Shown piece after piece: positions 34,880-46,376 of a stretch of DNA of 64,000 bases. The stretch is from Dasypus novemcinctus (Eukaryota > Chordata > Mammalia > Cingulata > Dasypodidae): assembly GCF_030445035.2 (NCBI RefSeq), contig NC_080690.1, forward strand, positions 33,072,796 to 33,136,795, written 5' to 3'. Made by a program: the position numbers and the translations under genes. Every line of letters begins with the position of its first letter. Positions within the stretch are counted from its first letter, which is position 1. The notes under the pieces are model-generated. The model was not told the DNA's origin, made no database searches, and saw only the letters and a list, made by a program, of their open reading frames with translations.

Positions 34880-35075
34880 TAGGCTGCCTGGGTTAAAAAT
34901 CTCAGCCCTGCTGTTTACCAGTGGCATGACACTGAGCAAGTATGTCACCTTTCTGCGCCTCAGTTTCCTCACCTGAAAAATGGGGATAATAATAGAACTT
35001 GCCTTACAGTGTTTGGGAAGAATAAATGTATCAAAAATGGTGTGTTAAGTGCACAATATGTATTACAGTTTGGTT
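34880..35075 (+). repeat. MIR SINE
   Basis: GCCTCAGTTTCCTCACCTGA, AATGGGGATAATAATAGAAC and AGTGTTTGGGAAGAATAAATG. Confidence 0.85.
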
Positions 35076-36690
35076 TTTACTCCCCTGTATAAACAGATGA
35101 AGAAATAGCTTTAGTCTTCAGGATGGAACCTTCTAGAATTTACTTGGGGTTCCAGAAGGGGAAGTTCTAAGTTCTTTCTTCTCCAAAGTGTGAGGGCCAT
35201 ATTTTGCCCCCTGAACGTCCATAGCTCAGGGAGCTTAGGGGGATGTCTGTCCATCTATGGTCCTGTGGTTGCTGAGGCCCAAGCTGAAGCTCTCTCCTCA
35301 GCTGCGGAAAACGGCCACATTGCCGGAGAGAGTGTGGTCCTGAAAAATCCCCATAATGCGTCACCCAGGCAGCATGAGGCTCTGAGGAGAGATTGAGCTC
35401 CAGGAAATTAGGGAGAAAGGGGATAGGAAGGGAAGAGATAACAGGGGTCCTGGGTCTCTTCGTGCCAGGCACGGGGCGACTCTGGCTCGGCCCGGCTGTG
35501 TGGACCCGCCCTGCGCGAAGCGTCTGGAGAACGCCCCGGCGGTCGGTCAGCCAGGGCACCTCGGCTCTCTGGCCTCGGCGCTTGGCGTGTCTTCGTTGGA
35601 CTCAGAACCAGATACGGCCTGTGGTCTCGGCCCAAGACAGGCCCCGGCTCCCGAGGGCACCTTGTCAGACCCCAGCCCACTGACACCAGGCTCGGCCAGG
35701 CCACAGGCTGCTCACAGCCGTCTCCTCTCAGCGTTTCTCTCGTGGAGTCCCTGCGGTCCGATGTGGGTGAAGGAGAGGCGATGGCGTCTGTGCCTTCCGC
35801 GTGGTGCCTTGCTAAGGAGACATTTGCTAACCCGAGTCCTTAATTGGGTGCCCGCATAAAATATTAAGACCTGACCAGTCTTCCCCGCACAGGTCGGGTT
35901 TCACGGTTCCCAGGCAGCAGCGTAGGCGGGTGGCAGCAGGTCCCAGCAAGTCCCAGGGTCCTGCTGCCTCAGGGCGCGGCCGAGGGGAGCAGCCACGTTC
36001 TGGGGCCCAAGAGCGAGGAGCGTGACCATGAGAGGTATGTACCCTGGTGCACGGAGCGTGACAAAGAATCTGGCGTCTGGAATCTGAGCTGAATTCTGCT
36101 CGGCGTCTGTGTCAACAGAACAAATGGGTGCTTCCTGTGGAACGACTGAATCAAAGCACACACAAACGATGGCCAGATACAATTTTCTTACCTCCTAGAC
36201 CAAGACTTCTTAATGTGGAGTCTGCAAAGGCTCCTCCAGAAATGCAAAATAATCTAGAGATCTTTTTCTTCTGGAGAGAGGGTTCTTACTTTTCATTTGA
36301 TCCAGAGAGGGGCCAGTGACTCCTACTCTAAATTTACAAACAATAATGTTGTGAGTGACTCCATGTCTAATGAGAGCAAAGATCCCAGAGAAGGACACCC
36401 AGCAGCATTGTTTGTGGCTGCAAACGACTAGAGATAACTCAATTATCCGCCAGCAGGGGCTGGTCGAGTCAGTTGGGTATACTCACCCTTCAGAGGACGG
36501 AGCAGGCGCACGTTGCACGTGCGTTGTGGAGGGCTCTCCAGGAGGGGCCAGTAAGAAAAGCAAAGACCCTTTCTTCATGGAAGCTAGTGTATAGGGACTA
36601 TCTCTGGAAGGACCCACCAGCCCCAGTCACAGCAATGGTCTCAGAGGAAGGGGAGGGGCCCGGAGGGAGTGGGAGATCATTTTCACCATA
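35076..36690. other. Non-coding stretch with a weakly CpG-enriched patch
   Basis: 35,460-35,700 is relatively CpG-rich but no TSS or splice evidence stands out. The rest shows no recognisable gene or repeat. Confidence 0.35.
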
Positions 36691-36711
36691 GTTTGTACTC
36701 TGAACTTATAT

Positions 36712-37133
36712 ATATATATATTTTAGGATTTATTTATTTTATTTATTTCTCTCCCCTTCCCCCCCCTTGTCTGTTCTCTGTATCTATTTGCTGCGTGTTC
36801 TTCTTTGTCCGCTTCTGTTGTTGTCAGTGGCACAAGAATGTGCGTTTCTTTTTCTGTTGCATCATCTTGTTGCGTCAGCTCTCCGTGTGTGCAGCACCAT
36901 TCCTGGGCAGGCTGCACTTTCTTTTGCGCTGGGCGGCTCTCCTTACGGAGCGCACTCCTTGCGCGTGGGGCTACCCTACGCGGGGGACACCCCTGCATGG
37001 CATGGCACTCCTTGCGCGCATCAGCACTGCGCATGGGCCAGCTGCACACGGGTCAAGGAGGCCCGGGGTTTGAACCACAGACCTCCCATGTGGTAGACGG
37101 ACGCCCTAACCACTGGGCCAAGTCCACTTCCCG
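36712..37133 (-). repeat. DAS-SINE, long form
   Basis: Complete long form next to a (TA)n run. TSD CTCTGAACTTATAT / CTCTGGGCTTATAT at 36,698-36,711 and 37,134-37,147 (two mismatches). Confidence 0.9.
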
Positions 37134-37269
37134 CTCTGGGCTTATATTGCTTTAAACAGAGTCCCACAGGAAACAGCCCCACAGTGCACTGTGCTGATTC
37201 GGTTTTCCAAAGAAGCTAAGTGGAGAGAGGCGTGTGTGCGCTGTGACCGAGGCTAAACAGGGGGCAGCT

Positions 37270-37960
37270 AATTTGGGTGGGCAGCTGCCGCTCCCCTAAG
37301 TTAAGAAGGCGGCCGAGGGCGAAGCCTGACTCACAGCTGGCCCCGCAGCCGCCGCGGAGTGAACGGGGTGGTGTCCTCCTTCCAGGCAGGCGCGGATCCT
37401 CTCGCAATCTGAGCATCGGGGCCGGCATGGGTGGAGCAGAAAGGCCGGGTGCAAACCCCGTTCGCCCTCCTTGGAGGCCTGCGAGGCTGCGGGCCGGCCA
37501 GAGGCTAGCTGCAGCCCAGATGCCCCGCGGCTGCGGGGGACAGGCAGGAGGCCGGGGCCCCAGCAGCGGATGGGCAGGTAAGAGGAGCAAAGCTGTAAAC
37601 CGCCTGCCCGGGCCTGGCAGTGCCCCAGGAGGCGGAGCGGCCCGGGAAGGCTCCGGGCCGGCCCTGGGCAGCCGTCGTCCTGCCGGGCGGAAGGGCCGAG
37701 TGGCGCTGTGGGCCACGTTCCTGGGCCGGGCCTGCTTCGCGTGGGGTCTCAGATGCAGGTTAACTATGTGCCTGAGGGCCCGGCCGAGAGGTGCCGCGCG
37801 GGCGGGGCGCCCTGGCCTGCCTCCTTCCACCCATGGGGCTGCAGGGGTGAGCCCACAGAGGCCTGCCCCGCTCTGGAATCTGCTCCGAGGTGAAGCCAGC
37901 TCATGGGCGGGTGGGCTGCTGGCTGCCGCTCTCGTGGGGTGGGCTGGGGTACACTGCCTC
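37270..37960. promoter_or_regulatory. GC/CpG-rich island with candidate first-exon donor
   Basis: GC- and CpG-rich block open on both strands (267 codons on minus, 251 on plus), as GC-rich DNA often is. On the plus strand GGGCAG|GTAAGA is a near-consensus donor (GT at 37,578). A possible first exon could therefore end at 37,577. No TATA box or certain ATG is visible, and no partner exon could be proven. It may be an intragenic or enhancer CpG island. Confidence 0.4.
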
Positions 37961-38265
37961 CTGGCTGCAACGCCGCCCCTGACTGACGATGCAGGCCTTA
38001 CGGGAGGCTCCTTAAACACAGATCCTCGTTAAACGCCCACGGTATGCATCTACAAAGTAGGGCAACTACCATCCTGGTTAGCACAGGGTTGAGGGATTTC
38101 CCAGGATGCAGGGATTTCTGTGCTAAAACTAGGCTGTCCCAGGCAATCCTGGAGAGCCGGCCACCTCCCTGGAAGCCTGCCGCCAGAGGGACCCTCTCTC
38201 CTGCCAGCTCTGTGCCTGCCGGCCCCAGACTGTGCCTCTTTGCCTCCTTTCAAGGGCAGAAACCA
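37961..38265. other. Non-coding gap
   Basis: Contains GCCGCCAGAGGGACC near 38,179, weakly CTCF-like. Nothing else. Confidence 0.3.
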
Positions 38266-38269
38266 TGCA

Positions 38270-38870
38270 TTTTTTTCCCTTTAAGTACTTGATTTCAGAC
38301 TTACAGAAAAGTGCAAGAATAATACAAAGAAGTTGCAGGAATAAGACAAAGCGTTCCCTTCACCCAGGTCTCCAAATATTAATGTTTGACTACATTTACT
38401 TTATCCTTTTCTCCCTCTGAATTGATTGAGTGGGTTACAGACATGATACCTCTTACCCAAATACTTCAACCCCTATTTCCTACAAATCAAGGATTTCTCC
38501 TCGATAGCCACTGTATAATGATCACAATCAGGAAATTAATGGTGAAACAATACTCTTACATAATCTACAGATCTTATTGGGATTTTATCAATTGTCCTGA
38601 TAATGTTTTTTTAAAAAAATTATTTATTTATTTATTTTTTTAAATTACATTATGAAAAATATGAGGTCCCATTCAACCCCACCGCCCCCGCCCCCCAGTG
38701 ATAATGTTTTTTAATCACAAAAGGAAATCTAAGACCAGATTTGTGTTCAGTTATCACATCTCTTTAATCTCTTTTGGGGGGATAAAGTTCCTGACACTTT
38801 GTTTGTCTTTTATGATATTAACATTTTTGAAGAATACAGGCCAGTTATTTGTATCATGAAGGGCCCTTCT
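38270..38870. repeat. Old L1M-type fragment, split
   Basis: Text such as ACAGAAAAGTGCAAGAATAA, CCCTTCACCCAGGTC, CAATCAGGAAATTAATGGTG and ACAGGCCAGTTATTTGTATC matches a common old L1M region. It is interrupted by the small L1 insertion at 38,612-38,698. Confidence 0.6.
38612..38698 (-). mobile_element. 87-bp extreme 3' end of the young L1-type family
   Basis: T-rich start (poly(A) on minus) followed by ATGAGGTCCCATTCAACCCC, the same text as the 3' end of 1-973 and 10,772-12,483. Perfect 14-bp TSD TGATAATGTTTTTT at 38,598-38,611 and 38,699-38,712. Confidence 0.85.
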
Positions 38871-38965
38871 GCAGTGTTGGCATGTACCTGGCACTAGTTA
38901 ATGCTACCATGTATTGTGTGCCTACTGTGTGCCAGGCTTCATATACATTACATCACTCATCTCTT

Positions 38966-39384
38966 TTTTTTTTTTAAAGATTTTTTAAAATTTCTCTCCC
39001 CCTCCCCCCAGTTGTCTGCTCTATGTCCATTTGCTGAGCGTTCCTCTGTGACCACTTCTATCCTTATCAGCAGCACCAGGAATCTGTGTTTCTTTTTGTT
39101 GCGTCATCTTGTTGTGTCAGCTCTCCGTGTGTGTGGCACCATTCCTGGGCAGGCTGCACTTTCTTTCGTGCTGGGCGGCTCTCCTTAGGGGGCGCACTCC
39201 TTGCGCGTGGGGCTCCCCTATGCAGGGGACACTCCTGCGTAGCACAGCACTCCTTGCACTCATCAGCACTTGCATGGGCCAGCTCCACACGGGTCAAGGA
39301 GGCCCGGGGTTTGAACCGCGGACCTCCCATGTGGTAGACGGATGCCCTATCCACTGGGTTAGGGATCATTTCTATAGTTCGTCT
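38966..39384 (-). repeat. DAS-SINE, long form, with an extra 5' stretch
   Basis: Complete body plus about 25 bp beyond the usual head (39,359-39,384) before the TSD CTCATCTCTT (38,956-38,965 and 39,385-39,394). The extra bases suggest 5' read-in of the source transcript, or a head lost and replaced. Confidence 0.85.
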
Positions 39385-39444
39385 CTCATCTCTTGAACAA
39401 CTCTTTGGGACAGGTGACACGATCATCCCCATTTATATTTTTTC

Positions 39445-39790
39445 CTTCTCTATTTTTTTTTAAATGTTACATTCAAAAAATTTGAGGTCCCCATATACTC
39501 CCCATCCCCCTCACCCCACTCCTCCCACATCAACAACCTCTTTCATCATGGTGGCACATTCATTGCATTTGGTGAATACATTTGGAGCACATACATGTGT
39601 AAACCACATGGATAGTGGTTTAACATTGTAGTCTACACTCTCCCCCAGTCCACCCAGTGGGCCATGGCAGGACATACAATGTCCACCATCTGTCCCTGCA
39701 GCACCACCCAGGACAACTCCAAGTCCTGAAAATGCCCCCACACCATATCTCTTCTTCCCTCTCCCTACCCTCAGCAGCTACTGTGGCCAC
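39445..39790 (-). mobile_element. Older copy of the L1-type 3' region
   Basis: Diverged match to 10,790-11,130: TTTGAGGTCCCCATATACTC, TTGCATTTGGTGAATACATT, CCACCCAGTGGGCCATGGC, GCACCACCCAGGACAACTCC. The sequence from 39,790 to the A-run at 39,919-39,932 could not be assigned. Confidence 0.7.
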
Positions 39791-39932
39791 TTTATATTTT
39801 CTCAGAGTTTTATTTGCCAATGGCATTTCTTTAAGCTTCTGGAACACTGAGGTCAGCAAATTTTTGTCAAGGTCCCCCAGCCATATCCTACCCCCAACCC
39901 CTGGGCACCCATCATGATAAAAAAAAAAAAAA

Positions 39933-40720
39933 GCTGACTTAGTACTTTCCCCAGGCCTACCAGAAAGGAGGGGCAATTAGCCTTCAGCACCTTGGAGAGA
40001 CTGTGAGCAAACGGGACAGAGGATTATAGGGTGCAAGTTCACCTTTGGAGTCTAAAACCCCCGCCTCCTCGCCCGAGTCCCTGTTATGGGCTGGGGAAGG
40101 ACGTGGACTGGGGGACACTTCCTGGTTTGGTCACTGTGGGTGCGGCTGAAGCAGCAGCAGGTCAACTGTCTCCCCTTGCCTGCCTCCTGCCCTGCCCAGA
40201 GCTCGCCCAGGGCCCCTGCCCCGCGCACTGGCCGCCCTCCTCTAAGAAGTCCTCCCAGCGCCCGACCCCAGCACTGCTGTCTGCTCTGCCCAGCAGCCAC
40301 CTCCTTCGCCCAGTCCGGTCCTCGTCCCCATCTCTGTCCTCTGCAGAACAGCCCTCCTCGCTCACTACGGCGGGCAGCAGAGCTCACAGTGAGTGGATGA
40401 ATGAGTGGGGGCAGGAGGCCCCGGGGCCCACCTTGTCGCAGTAACCTTAGAACCCTCCGAGCTCCGACCAGAGTGCACGGCTGTGCCGCCCGCTGGCCCA
40501 GGGTCTCCTCCGCACTGCTGTCGTAGAAACAGCCTCCTTCTGTCCCTGTCTTCCCTGGGCCCAGCCAGGCAGCCCCCTCCTCGCTCACGCTCCTCTCCCG
40601 GGATTCCCCCAACGCTTCCCCTGGGGCCTCACTCTCAGACCGCAGTCCTCGCAGCACTGTAGCTGCAGCCCTGTCTTCCCCCGGGCTTTCTTGGGGCATC
40701 CACCTGGGACTCCACATCCC
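39933..40720. other. GC-rich non-coding stretch, no gene seen
   Basis: A 221-codon minus frame (40,052-40,717) and plus-strand frames overlap. Neither shows family similarity or a matched splice pair. Confidence 0.4.
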
Positions 40721-40725
40721 CTCCT

Positions 40726-41225
40726 GAATTCATTCATTTATTCATTCAGCAAATAGCTATTGAGCACCTACTATGTGCCAGGCTCTGTGCTAGGCGCTGG
40801 CTGGAGTTGGCAGGGAACGAGGCAAAGTCCTTGCCATCAGGGGAGCCAGCAGGAAATGAGCAGGGTAGCTGCGGGTCGTGGTCAGTGCTACCAAGGAGCT
40901 AGAGCAGGGGAGTAAGGTGGAGAAGGGCTGGGGCCCCCTGGCCCTGGCTGGCTGCCCCGGGGAGGGGCAGGGGGCTGAGATGCCAAGGATGGGGAGCAGC
41001 ATGGGCAGGGGTTGGGAATGGCTTTCCCGGCAGAGGGAAGGTAGGTGCCAAGGCCTGGCGGCACGGCCAGGGGGGCAAGGAGGACGCCCGTGTGGCTGGA
41101 GCTGGCCGGGGTGGGCAAGGCCACAGGACCAGGGCTGCGGGGCCTCGTTGACCTCAGATCTGCTGTAAGCTCCGTGGGAAGCCACGAGGGATTTTAAAGT
41201 TGGAAAAGGGCACAGTCTCCTTTAT
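40726..41225 (-). repeat. L2 LINE fragment, GC-rich
   Basis: The reverse-complement L2 tail ATTCATTCATTTATTCATTC, ATTGAGCACCTACTATGTGC and CAGGCTCTGTGCTAGGCGC is clear. A diverged body follows. Confidence 0.8.
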
Positions 41226-42170
41226 CCATCAAGACCTCCCTGGCTGACGGGTGGTGGGTGAGAGGGGGTGCAAATTGCTGGGGCCTGGATGGCGGCTCCC
41301 AGCTTCCCCCCCTCCTGCCAGTGCCGAGCGGTGGCCACCCCCTGGCCCCAGCTTCCTGGTCCTCGTCCTGCCCTCCCTCTCAGGTACCCTACCCCCCTTT
41401 TTTCCCTGCTTTGAGGAGCTCCCCCAAGGGTCCATCCAATTGAACGTCCTTCTCGTAGTCAGACCAAGCCTGGCGCTTTGCACTCAGGCAGACCTGGGAC
41501 CCAGTCCTCTGAGCCTCAGTTTCCTGCTCTGGAAAAGGGGGGCATACCCATAGCACCTGCTTGGTGGGCTAGGCTAACAGCGGCGGCTTCGCCTGCATCT
41601 CAGCCCGTCCCAGCCGGGAGCCGCCCCCCGCCTTGCCTGCTGCCTCACCAGACCCCTCCACCGCTCAGCTGGGGGCTGGGAGCCCCTGGTAGACTCTGGA
41701 CCTGGTTTCTGTCCCCCTTATAACTGCTCAAACCGCTGGCCTTGCTGCTTGGCGGAGAACAATCAGCAGATCGGGGCGGAAACGTGAGGAGGGGAATTTA
41801 AACCACAGATTTACGAAACGCTTTATGAGCTTGGCAGGCGCAGCTGAGTGGGTGTTATCAGTAAACTCGGCAATGCCATTGATCACGCTGGGCTGGGCAA
41901 ATACCCTCGGCTGGCACAGCAAAGCCTTGGAAAGGTCACGTGAGAGCCCCACTGGGCACCTACGTCGCAGGGCGTGCTGGACCTGGGGTCAAAGTTCTGC
42001 CTCTTTTTAGCTGCGCGACCTTGGCCAGGTGAATTACAGAGCCTCCATTTCCGCTGTAAACTGTAAGTTAGACCCTCCTGGTTGTGGTGGGGAGAAGAAC
42101 ATGAGATGAAGGCCGGGAGAAGCTTTGTGAACCACTGGGCTGCTCTGAGGAGAGGGTGATGAGGATGATG
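41226..42170. other. Non-coding stretch with a MIR scrap
   Basis: A MIR piece lies near 41,485-41,555 (GAGCCTCAGTTTCCTGCTCT). 41,715-41,910 is less GC-rich, has no repeat character and is a candidate conserved non-coding element (unproven). Confidence 0.35.
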
Positions 42171-42177
42171 TTTGGGA

Positions 42178-42325
42178 CAGTACAGTGTGACTCTAGAGTC
42201 AGGGAGGCTGGGTTCCAGTCCTGGCTGTGTGACCTCTGGCAAGTGCTCAACCTCTCTGAGCCTTAGTGCCCTGATGTGTAAGGCTGGAACTAAGAATTGT
42301 CATCATTGTTGTTATTGTTATTATT
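42178..42325 (+). repeat. MIR SINE
   Basis: GGTTCCAGTCCTGGCTGTGT, GACCTCTGGCAAGTGCTCAA, CCTCTCTGAGCCTTAGTGCC. Confidence 0.85.
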
Positions 42326-44280
42326 ATGTTCATTTATGGCTCAAGGTGGGTTGTGATGCTACGGATATGGTTGAGGGAGAGCCCTTCAATCTCCACAGGG
42401 CCCCAGCCTTGTTGGGAGTGGGGTTAACTGCCTTGGGCCGTGGTCTCCTTCACCTGGAGAGGTTGGAAAGGGTGGCTACCCCTGGGGTGGGGCCAGCTTC
42501 GTGAATCCTGGGGAAGGGGCTGGTGGCTGCCCAGGCCTGGTTCTGGAGCGCAGTCTGGCAGGTGCCCCATATACCTGTCTGGCAACAGCAAGCCTGCCGC
42601 CGCCCGAGCAGCCGGTGTCACCCCCGGGCCGCCTGTGGTTTTGTAGCGTGTAGATGAGCAACGTCAGCTGCGCGGGCTCCTCGGCCAGGCCTGTGGCTCG
42701 TGCCGGCAGTTCTGAGCCCAGAGTTTTCCCTGTGGCCACCGCGACCCTTGCCTTTCCGCCCACCTTCTGTTGGGCCCCCAGAGCGGGGGCCTCGCAGGGC
42801 CTTTCTCTAGAGCAAGGCGGGAGGGACGGGCCTCTGGGACCCTTCGGTGTTTGCGGGTAGATCGGACTCCACTTGGGTTCCTCCAGGCGAGCCAGCGCCC
42901 TGCGGGGCTCGTCGCGGCTCCTGGTTAGTCACGGGTTGGGGGCAGTGGAGAGGAACGGCTGGGCAATGCCTGCTTCTGACCCTGTCCTTGGACTGGCCAC
43001 GTCATCTTTGAAGGCTTCGGTTTGCTCCCCTATAAAAGGGGGTGGACAAGTGCTCCACAGACGACTGTCGCCAGGACCTGGGGGGCCATCACAAATGGAA
43101 GGTGCCCTCCCTTCCCCTCTGTCCAGCAACCTGAGGTCCATTTGTCAAACAACGGTGGGTGACAGGCCGATGGCTCAGATGTGCTGGTAAGAGCCGTTGC
43201 TCACATCCTTCCTGGGGTCCCAGTTTACACCCAGTGATTACATCAGGGCCAGCGAGCTTCCTGGGGAACGGTACTGCCTACCCTCATCCCAGCTGAGGTT
43301 CAAGGCTGCGAGAGCCTGTCTGCTGGACAGGGTGGCCGAGCTGAGTCCAGCACAGGAGTGGGGGGCCCCAGGGCTCCCCAGGCAGAGCTGCCCTCGGGCA
43401 TGACTTCATGTGGGTGCCAGGCACCACGGGTGCCCTGGAGCGGGGAAGCAGCTGAAAAAGGAGTCATTGGAGGGGCGGGGGGTATTTCTGCTGTGTTGGA
43501 GGACACTGTGGCACCAGGGACCCAGGCAGCTTTGCTGTGGGACAAGCCGTGGCTGAGCGTGGTTAAGATGCAGAAGTTTTCTCCCATTTTCTCCATCGTG
43601 GGAACGGAGTGTTTTGCCGGAGTGCTCCCTCGCGCTCACTTTCAAAGCCCGTCTCTCTAGCTTCGGGTGCAGCACACGCCCTGGGGCACCCCCGCTCGCC
43701 TGGAGAGGAGGCGGCAGGTGTTGGCACTGACCTTGCTTCCAGGAGACATGGTCGGACCAGGTGCTGATGTGGTCCCAGCTCGGCCAGTGTGGGCCATAGA
43801 CGAAGGAGCCTGTGAGCTGTGAGCTGCCCCGGGGGCTTCTGGGGAATGTTCAGGGGTGGGGAGAGAGTCCTAGAAAACACTGGGGCGGGTTGAGCTTGGC
43901 GCATGGAAACGTGGGGCCGTCTGTGCCTGTGGCCTTGAACTGGCAAAACCAACCCCGGAGCGGTTCTGGTTGTAATTATGTGCACAAATCCTGCCCCAAC
44001 TCAGTCTCGCAGGACCCCCAGCCGCGGTTACCATTTACCCAGGGGGGCTCTTCAGCATGAGCATTCAGGGCTAGTTTGGGCTGTGTCCATGATGAGGGGT
44101 GAAGACAGAGCGAGCGCAGGCCACCCCACTCCCCAGCCACAGCCCTCTGCCAGCATCAAGCTCCAAAGATGGTCTCAGGCAGGACAGGGCCAAGCCGAAG
44201 CCCCTGGAGCGTGCAGGGCTCTGCTGCTGGAGCTCCTTTCCTACCCAAGGCCCCTCCCATTTTCATCCATACTCGAATTT
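42326..44280. other. GC-rich non-coding stretch, no gene seen
   Basis: Many overlapping short frames on both strands. None pairs with convincing donor and acceptor sites. Confidence 0.4.
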
Positions 44281-44324
44281 AACTGTGTTTGAGCGTCTGC
44301 CACAAGGCCTTGTGGCGGACAGAA

Positions 44325-44480
44325 AGAACAGCAATAATGGTAATTGTGAGAGTCCTAATGATAGTGATGGTGCTTCCTCTGTATCATGGGATAATAGTAC
44401 CCACCTCACAGGGGTGCTGGAGGAGTAAATGAGATTGGGTATGTCAAGTACTTGGCACATAAGTGCTCAGTAAATGTGAA
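44325..44480 (+). repeat. MIR SINE, 3' part
   Basis: ATAATAGTACCCACCTCACA, GGAGTAAATGAGATTGGGTA, CACATAAGTGCTCAGTAAAT. Confidence 0.8.
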
Positions 44481-44689
44481 CTTTCAGAATCGTTACTGTT
44501 ATAGTTGTCTTCCATGAGGACACTGAGCTTCAGAGAGGTTACGCGAGTTACCCAAGGTCACACAGCATGGGAGCCTGAATCAGGGAGTTCCAGTCTAATG
44601 GAGGACACCGGCCAGCTCCAATCCAGTGTGCTGAGTGACTCAGGGAAGAGTAAGTGGTTCTGGGAGAGTGCTGACTGGGAAGTGTCTGG

Positions 44690-44905
44690 AAGGCCCCATG
44701 GAGGAGGTGATCTTTTCATCAGGGCCCTCAAGGTGAATGGGCTGCCATCATGGGGAAGGGCATTTCAGTGGAAGGAACTGCATGCACAAAGGCAGGAGGC
44801 ATGGACACATGGCAAACTCAAGCAGCGGGGGGGGGGATTGATGGGCCAGAAGGCTGGGCAAATCGGCTGCAGATAGATGTCAAGGAGCCTTGAATGCATA
44901 CTAAG
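44690..44905 (-). repeat. L2 LINE fragment
   Basis: AGGCCCCATGGAGGAGGTGA and CATGCACAAAGGCAGGAGGC are reverse L2-type text. A G9 run is at 44,827-44,836. Confidence 0.5.
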
Positions 44906-44934
44906 GAGTGACACATGGTGACACTGACTGTACC

Positions 44935-45065
44935 CTCGAGAGGCAGGATGGCGCCGGGGTTCAAGACCTGGAGCGGCCTGCCTGGGGTCAAATCCAGGTT
45001 CAAGCTGGGTGACCTTGGATGAGTCCTATGACCTCTCAGGGCCTCAGCTTCATCCTCTGTACACC
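44935..45065 (+). repeat. MIR SINE fragment
   Basis: CAAATCCAGGTTCAAGCTGG, GTGACCTTGGATGAGTCC, CTCAGGGCCTCAGCTTCATC. Confidence 0.7.
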
Positions 45066-45250
45066 TTCCAGCAGGAAGGATAAGACAAGAGGGCACGTCA
45101 GGCACCGCAGCCCAGGGCTGGGGTCTGTGCCCACGGCCTCTGCAGTTCTGGCGCAGACTGGCTTTTCCACCCAGGACAACGGTTTCGGGTCAGGGCTGTG
45201 ACTCTGCCCTGCCTGCAGTCTCTGAGTGCTCACCCCTCTTCCCTCTGCAG

Positions 45251-45291
45251 GTGCTTGCTGCAGAGGCCGCGAGGACGCCGGGCTTGCCCAG
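45251..45291 (+). other. Candidate 41-bp exon
   Basis: A strong pyrimidine tract ending CTTCCCTCTGCAG (45,250) and a consensus donor CCCAG|GTGAGT (GT at 45,292) enclose 41 bases without a stop in the frame VLAAEAARTPGLP. The splice signals are better than most in the window. Whether it belongs to a coding gene, to a non-coding RNA or to the 37.3 kb island is unknown. Confidence 0.35.
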
Positions 45292-45299
45292 GTGAGTGG

Positions 45300-46320
45300 G
45301 GCCCGGCTGGGTGGAGCGGCTGGGTGGGGGCACATGCAGACACACCCACTGGAGGTTTGCTTCCGAGCAGAGCCAAGTCCTGGTCAGTGACACAGGGGTG
45401 CTTGGCCGCACACGGGGTGACCCAGGGCCAGGACTCTCAGAGGGCAGTTAGTCTCCCTTTGTTCACTTAGGACTGGGCACCCCGTGCCGTTTGCCCCAGA
45501 GGCAGGCGTGAGGAGGACGTGTCGGGGTGGACGGGGAGGCCGCTGGGCGGGGCAGTGGGGGAGGCGGGCTCCTGGCTCGTCTGCCTCCGGAGGTTTAGCC
45601 AGGGGGCCGTGCACCCAAGACCCCCTGCTAGGGAGTCTGCCCTAACGGCGGGAGCGGAATGGACCTTCTGTTGGCCAATTCTGCCCTCATCTTGGGTCCC
45701 CCGCACAGGGGCACGTGGCTTGGGGTCAAGCCTGGGCTGACCTTGGCTCTGGGAAGGCTGCGCCCATCTGCGTGCCCCGCGGCTGTCAAGCAGAGCACGG
45801 CAGTGCCTGTCGGTGGGGCCACTCCCCGTCCTGGTGTGCCGTGGTATCTCCAGACATCTGTGAGACCCTCGGCCAGCCCAGGCTTCTTGTTTCCGGGCCC
45901 CCATCTGAGCGGCACCTGTCCTGATTCCTTCTCCTCCCTGACGCTTGCCTGCCTCTGGGCGCCGTCGGTTTCCTGCTGTTGCCACCCCACCCACCATCCC
46001 TCTGGTCGACACACGCACCCGCTCTTTGGCTTCTGAGGAGGGCGAGTGGCCAGAAAGCTGGGGCTCCTGTCACCCGGGGTCGGCAGCTAGAGCCATCACC
46101 TGCCACCTGGGTGTCTTCACACACACCTTTCCTAGGCTCTGGAGTGGGGTGCTTGGGGGAGCAATGACTGGGGAGGGACTGGGTGCTGGGCCCCACTCCC
46201 AGGAGGCAAATCCCAAAGGCAGCTCTGGGTGACCTCTGCGCACGACTGCCTCCCTCCCTCCTCCAACCCTCCTCTCTCTCTCCTCCCTCCCTCCTTCTCT
46301 CCCTTCCTCTTTCCCTCTAT
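45300..46320. other. GC-rich non-coding stretch, no gene seen
   Basis: Ends with a pyrimidine-rich low-complexity run at about 46,248-46,326 of (CCTCCCT)n type. Overlapping frames at 45,467-46,196 are GC artefacts. Confidence 0.4.
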
Positions 46321-46376
46321 CTCTCTTTAAAAACTTTAACATACTATAAAACTCACCTGTTTAAAGTGTACAACTT

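Noticed and set aside
37216-38032. Overlapping 267-codon (minus) and 251-codon (plus) open frames
   Set aside because: Both strands are open over the same GC-rich block, and no domain, Kozak-supported start or matched splice borders favours either.
40052-40717. 221-codon minus-strand frame
   Set aside because: GC-rich, overlapped by plus-strand frames, no similarity and no exon structure.
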